In this document: in pieces, positions 6,225-8,408 of the stretch
Position numbering within the stretch: the first letter of the stretch is position 1
How the letters are laid out: each line of letters opens with the position of its first letter
Source of the DNA: DATKMP01 sp035541775
GTDB lineage: Bacteria; Bacteroidota; Ignavibacteria; UBA10030
NCBI GenBank assembly: GCA_035541775.1
Contig: DATKMP010000215.1
Location: 1-8,408, forward strand
Length of the DNA: 8,408 nucleotides
Direction: 5' to 3'
Notes under the pieces: model-generated
The model's input: the letters and a program-made list of their open reading frames with translations, nothing else
Databases searched by the model: none
Told to the model about the DNA's origin: nothing
Program-made: the position numbers and the translations under genes

Positions 6225-6345
6225 AAAAACGATAAGTTGCGACATCCTTTGTAGTGATTTTGTCGGCAAAAAACCGACGATTTGCGACACACCTTGTAGT
6301 AATTTTTACGGCATAAAACCGACAATTTGCGACAGACAATTCGGC
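6225..6345. repeat. Tandem repeat, 45-bp period, about 2.5 copies
   Basis: The core TTGCGACA recurs at 6237, 6282 and 6327, exactly 45 bp apart. Copies 1 (6225-6269) and 2 (6270-6314) align along their whole length; copy 3 decays after the core. The unit contains inverted segments: GTCGG/CCGAC at 6262-6266 and 6274-6278, and TTGCGACA against TGTCGGCAA (6261-6269). Each unit could therefore fold. The copies are contiguous with no unique spacers. Confidence 0.8.
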
Positions 6346-6526
6346 AAAAATGCTATAGCATTCCCTACAAAATAATGACAGCAATTTGTTTATACGTGAA
6401 AAACCTCATAATTCCAGAACGGCTACTCGTAACCGAAAGCAAATAGGGTTGCTCGATTTATTTTGGTAAATGTCGATCTCAAGTCTTTCTCTAAGGGCTT
6501 CGATGTCTGCAATGTTTCACACATAC

Positions 6527-6532
6527 TATAAT
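6527..6532 (+). promoter_or_regulatory. Candidate -10 box (TATAAT) for the exported protein gene
   Basis: A consensus TATAAT lies 115 bp upstream of the ATG at 6648. The -35 region (around 6504-6510, TGTCTGC) is poor. The implied leader contains two small hairpins. No better promoter is seen closer to the gene. Confidence 0.3.
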
Positions 6533-6545
6533 CACTCTCCGCCGC

Positions 6546-6613
6546 TTGGCAGCTATATTTTTTACTGCTACCAAATCCACATTTTACTATCTAATTCGCT
6601 TGGTTGGTCCAAG
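6546..6613 (+). promoter_or_regulatory. Leader hairpins before the exported protein gene
   Basis: TTGGCAGC (6546-6553) can pair with GCTACCAA (6567-6574) with one mismatch. CTTGG (6599-6603) can pair with CCAAG (6609-6613) across a 5-nt loop. Because TTGG and CCAA recur, the partners could be exchanged, giving alternative folds. No known riboswitch class is recognised. Confidence 0.25.
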
Positions 6614-6647
6614 TGATTATAAAAACAACTATTTGAGGAGAAAAATC

Positions 6648-7088
6648 ATGTTGACAAAAAAACTTATCCTGTGTGCATCCATTATTGCACTTTTACTTTG
6701 CACGTTCGTTGTATATCCGCTTATCAATCGTCCGGTGAGTGCAGAACAAAAACTCTATACCGGAACCGAAAATCATTTCATCACACTGCAAGAAGGCATC
6801 ACTTTGACGAAAGCATTCCGCCACTCCGCTCCTGCGAATGCCGTACTGGCGCAGTACTTTGGAAAGAATGCGCTTGAAGCCGCTCTTGCGCAACCTGGCT
6901 GTGTGGGATTACGTATGTACTATGCAAAGCATAAAGACGGTTCACCGACATTGGTGATCGTGAGCGTTGACCACAGCGGCAACGACATGACAAAAGGAAT
7001 AGTCATGCAGCAAGCAGTACCATGCGGCGGTAGTTGCGCTGAAGGTTCAGAGTTGAAACAAGACAATGCTTTTGCTACATTAAGGTGA
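6648..7088 (+). CDS. Small exported protein of unknown function with GCVGLR and PCGGSC motifs
   Basis: This 146-residue protein begins with an N-terminal signal peptide or anchor: KK, then a hydrophobic run (about 6-27), with possible cleavage after VSA (residues 30-32). The mature part has a helical segment (ITLTKAFRHSAPANAVLAQYFGK, 51-73). It is followed by AQPGCVGLRMYYAKHKDG (81-98, C85), a beta-rich TLVIVSVDHSGNDMTKG (101-117), and PCGGSC (125-130, C126 and C130). I do not know a named family. The GC(V/I)G(L/I)R-YY and GNDM stretches recall small uncharacterised proteins of Bacteroidota/Ignavibacteria-type genomes. The C-terminal C-x3-C plus C85 could form disulfides or bind metal outside the membrane. 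The ATG at 6648 follows GAGGAG (6635-6640) with 7-nt spacing. The frame is open to 6546, but that extension would place the hydrophobic signal internally and has no ribosome site. A terminator follows directly. Confidence 0.85.
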   Translation: MLTKKLILCASIIALLLCTFVVYPLINRPVSAEQKLYTGTENHFITLQEGITLTKAFRHSAPANAVLAQYFGKNALEAALAQPGCVGLRMYYAKHKDGSPTLVIVSVDHSGNDMTKGIVMQQAVPCGGSCAEGSELKQDNAFATLR

Positions 7089-7098
7089 AACACAAAGT

Positions 7099-7138
7099 AG
7101 TGGCGTTGTGATGTTTTGCAACGCCACTGCAAATTTTT
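7099..7138 (+). terminator. Strong rho-independent terminator
   Basis: AGTGGCGTTG (7099-7108) and CAACGCCACT (7119-7128) form a perfect 10-bp stem with a 10-nt loop, followed after GCAAA by TTTTT (7134-7138). It begins 11 bp after the exported-protein stop codon and separates it from the membrane-protein gene. Confidence 0.85.
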
Positions 7139-7155
7139 AGAAAGCGAGTCTACAT

Positions 7156-7788
7156 ATTTACCAAGGACTTTTGTATATAGCGGTTTTTAGTTCATTATTA
7201 CCTGTAAGCGTAGGTATATATCGTTGGAAAATTATTGGTATAGATTTAAAAGCATTGCAGCTTTTACTGCTAATAGGTTTTATCATAGATTGCTTTACTA
7301 TAAAGGGCCTCAATTTTGTGTATTTACATGAACTTGCCTATGTTTATTTATTGTTTGAATTACTTATGGTAATTTATATTATTATATTTTGGCAAGAGTC
7401 TTTGCTTGTAAAAAAAATATTGCAAATAACAATTTTTCTATATATTGCCTTTTGGGTGGGGGCAAGATATTTATTTAGTGATTTCACCCGTTTGTATTCA
7501 ATCGTTGGAAGCGTTTCTAAAATTTTTTTCGTGTTAAGTGCCGGCTACACGCTATTCATTGTCGTCGAAAACAGAATAGGAATGTTGAGACAAGATAAAC
7601 GTTTTTGGATACTGCTTTCATTTGTGCTAAATTCTTGCGGTACTTTAATGCCATTTGCATTACAGGAACTTCTTTGGATTCAATCTAAACAAGCGCTCTT
7701 TATTGCATGGTCAATTACTTTGGTTATTACAATCATTTCTAACATTCTTTTCACGATCGGATTTTTATGTCCTCAGAAACAGACATAA
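7156..7788 (+). CDS. Seven-TM-like integral membrane protein, probable sensor partner of the adjacent kinase
   Basis: This very hydrophobic protein has about seven predicted membrane segments. Counted from the TTG at 7171, they are roughly at 1-15, 28-45, 53-73, 82-100, 113-132, 145-165 and 174-199. A short polar tail (CPQKQT) ends it. I recognise no enzymatic motif. Such proteins are often paired with HisKA_3 kinases in Bacteroidota-type genomes, probably as the membrane sensing part. The frame is open from 7141, but has no ATG. Options are ATT at 7156 (giving IYQGLLYIAVF, like a natural N-terminus) or TTG at 7171 (205 residues, with AAGGA only 3 nt away). I show the longer choice; the start is uncertain. 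It overlaps the kinase gene by 22 nt. The gene is clearly more AT-rich than its neighbours. Confidence 0.78.
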   Translation: MYQGLLYIAVFSSLLPVSVGIYRWKIIGIDLKALQLLLLIGFIIDCFTIKGLNFVYLHELAYVYLLFELLMVIYIIIFWQESLLVKKILQITIFLYIAFWVGARYLFSDFTRLYSIVGSVSKIFFVLSAGYTLFIVVENRIGMLRQDKRFWILLSFVLNSCGTLMPFALQELLWIQSKQALFIAWSITLVITIISNILFTIGFLCPQKQT

Positions 7789-8408
7789 TATTATTTGCGG
7801 TTTTTAGTGTAACCATTGTCATTATTGGGCTTTTTTCGTTTTTTGTCATCATGATGATTCGTTCTCACCGAAAAATTGAAATAGCGCAACAGGAACGCAT
7901 CCGGCAAATGCAATTGTTTTCTGAAAAATTACAGGCGGTTCGTGAAGAAGAACAAAAACGTATTGCCCGAGAGCTGCACGATGAACTGGGCGGAGCATTA
8001 ACCGGCATGAAATATTCCATTCACTGGCTGGCAAACCATTCATCGAAGCGCGGAGAAGTACCGAAACGTTATGCTGCACTGAAAGAATTGATCGATGCCA
8101 CGACAAAAAGCATTCAGCGTATTTCTGCCGATCTGCGCCCGAAAATTTTAGATACTCTCGGGCTTACTGCTGCCGTGGAATGGCATGTCGATGAATTTAA
8201 AAAACGCACCGGTATCGACGCGCAATTTCATGAACTCACCAAACTTCCTTCCTTCGATGAAGCTGTTACGACCGGTGTGTATCGCATCATTCAAGAAGCA
8301 TTGACCAATGTTGCACGGCATGCACAGGCCGCGTCTGTGCAAGTCACGATTCAGATTCAAAACGGATCGCTTCATGCCGAAGTTGCCGACAATGGAAAAG
8401 GATTCGAT
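7767..8408 (+). CDS. Membrane-anchored NarL-type (HisKA_3) sensor histidine kinase, 3' end cut by window edge
   Basis: 214 codons are visible. One N-terminal membrane helix (about 7-31, ILLFAVFSVTIVIIGLFSFF) is followed by a helical linker (32-60). The HisKA_3 dimerisation domain is EEEQKRIARELHDELGGAL, with phosphoacceptor H71 in ELHDELGG. The ATPase domain begins near 163, with an N box YRIIQEALTNVARHA (N181) and the start of the G1 box VADNGKGFD (206-214), where the window stops. There is no periplasmic sensor domain, so the signal probably comes through the overlapping seven-TM protein. Kinases of this class normally phosphorylate a NarL/LuxR-type response regulator, which would be expected just beyond the right edge. 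The ATG at 7767 has only a weak CGGA ribosome site; the 22-nt overlap suggests translational coupling. Confidence 0.92.
   Translation, partial: MSSETDIILFAVFSVTIVIIGLFSFFVIMMIRSHRKIEIAQQERIRQMQLFSEKLQAVREEEQKRIARELHDELGGALTGMKYSIHWLANHSSKRGEVPKRYAALKELIDATTKSIQRISADLRPKILDTLGLTAAVEWHVDEFKKRTGIDAQFHELTKLPSFDEAVTTGVYRIIQEALTNVARHAQAASVQVTIQIQNGSLHAEVADNGKGFD

Larger units (their letters stand above)
5890..6647. other. Divergent intergenic region, no convincing gene
   Basis: About 760 bp lies between the leftward MerR gene and the rightward exported-protein gene. It holds the MerR promoter area (5912-5978), a 45-bp-period tandem repeat (6225-6345), a TATAAT box (6527-6532) and small leader hairpins (6546-6613). 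A leftward 89-codon open frame (6115-6384) crosses the tandem repeat, but its peptide is only that repeat translated, with no good ribosome site. I see no tRNA, rRNA or other recognisable RNA gene between 5980 and 6220 or between 6350 and 6520. Confidence 0.6.

Noticed and set aside
6225..6345. Repeats at regular 45-bp spacing as a CRISPR array
   Set aside because: The copies are contiguous and similar along the whole unit, with no unique spacers and no cas genes nearby.
6115..6384. Leftward 89-residue open frame in the intergenic region
   Set aside because: It is mostly the 45-bp repeat translated; no good ribosome site or promoter precedes it and no domain is recognisable.
6546..6647. Longer start for the exported protein
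   Set aside because: It lacks a ribosome site and would bury the signal peptide 35 residues in; the ATG at 6648 has GAGGAG.

Overview
This 8.4 kb window looks chromosomal and comes from a moderately AT-rich bacterium. Several features suggest the Bacteroidota/Ignavibacteriota/Chlorobiota side of the tree: a small LTxxQ-type periplasmic protein, a soluble HAMP-GAF histidine kinase, a multi-TM protein overlapping a HisKA_3 kinase, and an alpha/beta hydrolase resembling a family I associate with Bacteroidota. Clear Shine-Dalgarno sequences (GGAGG, AGGAGG) and several sigma-70-like promoters fit an Ignavibacteria-type lineage better than a core Bacteroidia. This placement is inference from gene style only.

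Region 1 (1-1718, minus strand) is an arsenic-responsive operon. Its order is arsR, then a small Cys-rich C_GCAxxG_C_C-type putative redox protein (TTG start), then arsM. ArsM continues past its methyltransferase into the start of an ArsN2-like GNAT acetyltransferase, which the window edge cuts. A perfect 20-bp palindrome touches the -10 box of a sigma-70-like promoter just upstream of arsR and is the likely ArsR operator. The genes lie 4-20 nt apart.

Region 2 (1811-3778, minus strand) holds a soluble HAMP/GAF/HisKA/HATPase sensor kinase with no partner regulator in view. Upstream of it is a small secreted LTxxQ (Spy/CpxP-like) protein. A long imperfect inverted repeat lies between them.

Region 3 (3935-5978, minus strand) is a translationally coupled pair: a regulator with two tandem MerR helix-turn-helix domains, and an alpha/beta hydrolase with a recognisable Ser-Asp-His triad. 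They overlap by ATGA. A dyad sits inside the 17-bp spacer of the candidate promoter, where MerR-type regulators bind.

Region 4 (5890-6647) is a divergent intergenic stretch of about 760 bp. It contains a 45-bp-period tandem repeat and small leader hairpins.

Region 5 (6648-8408, plus strand) has a small exported protein of unknown function with conserved-looking cysteine motifs, followed by a strong intrinsic terminator. Next comes an AT-rich seven-TM-like protein with no normal start codon. It overlaps a membrane-anchored NarL-type (HisKA_3) histidine kinase that runs off the right edge. The last two genes look like a membrane sensor plus kinase module.
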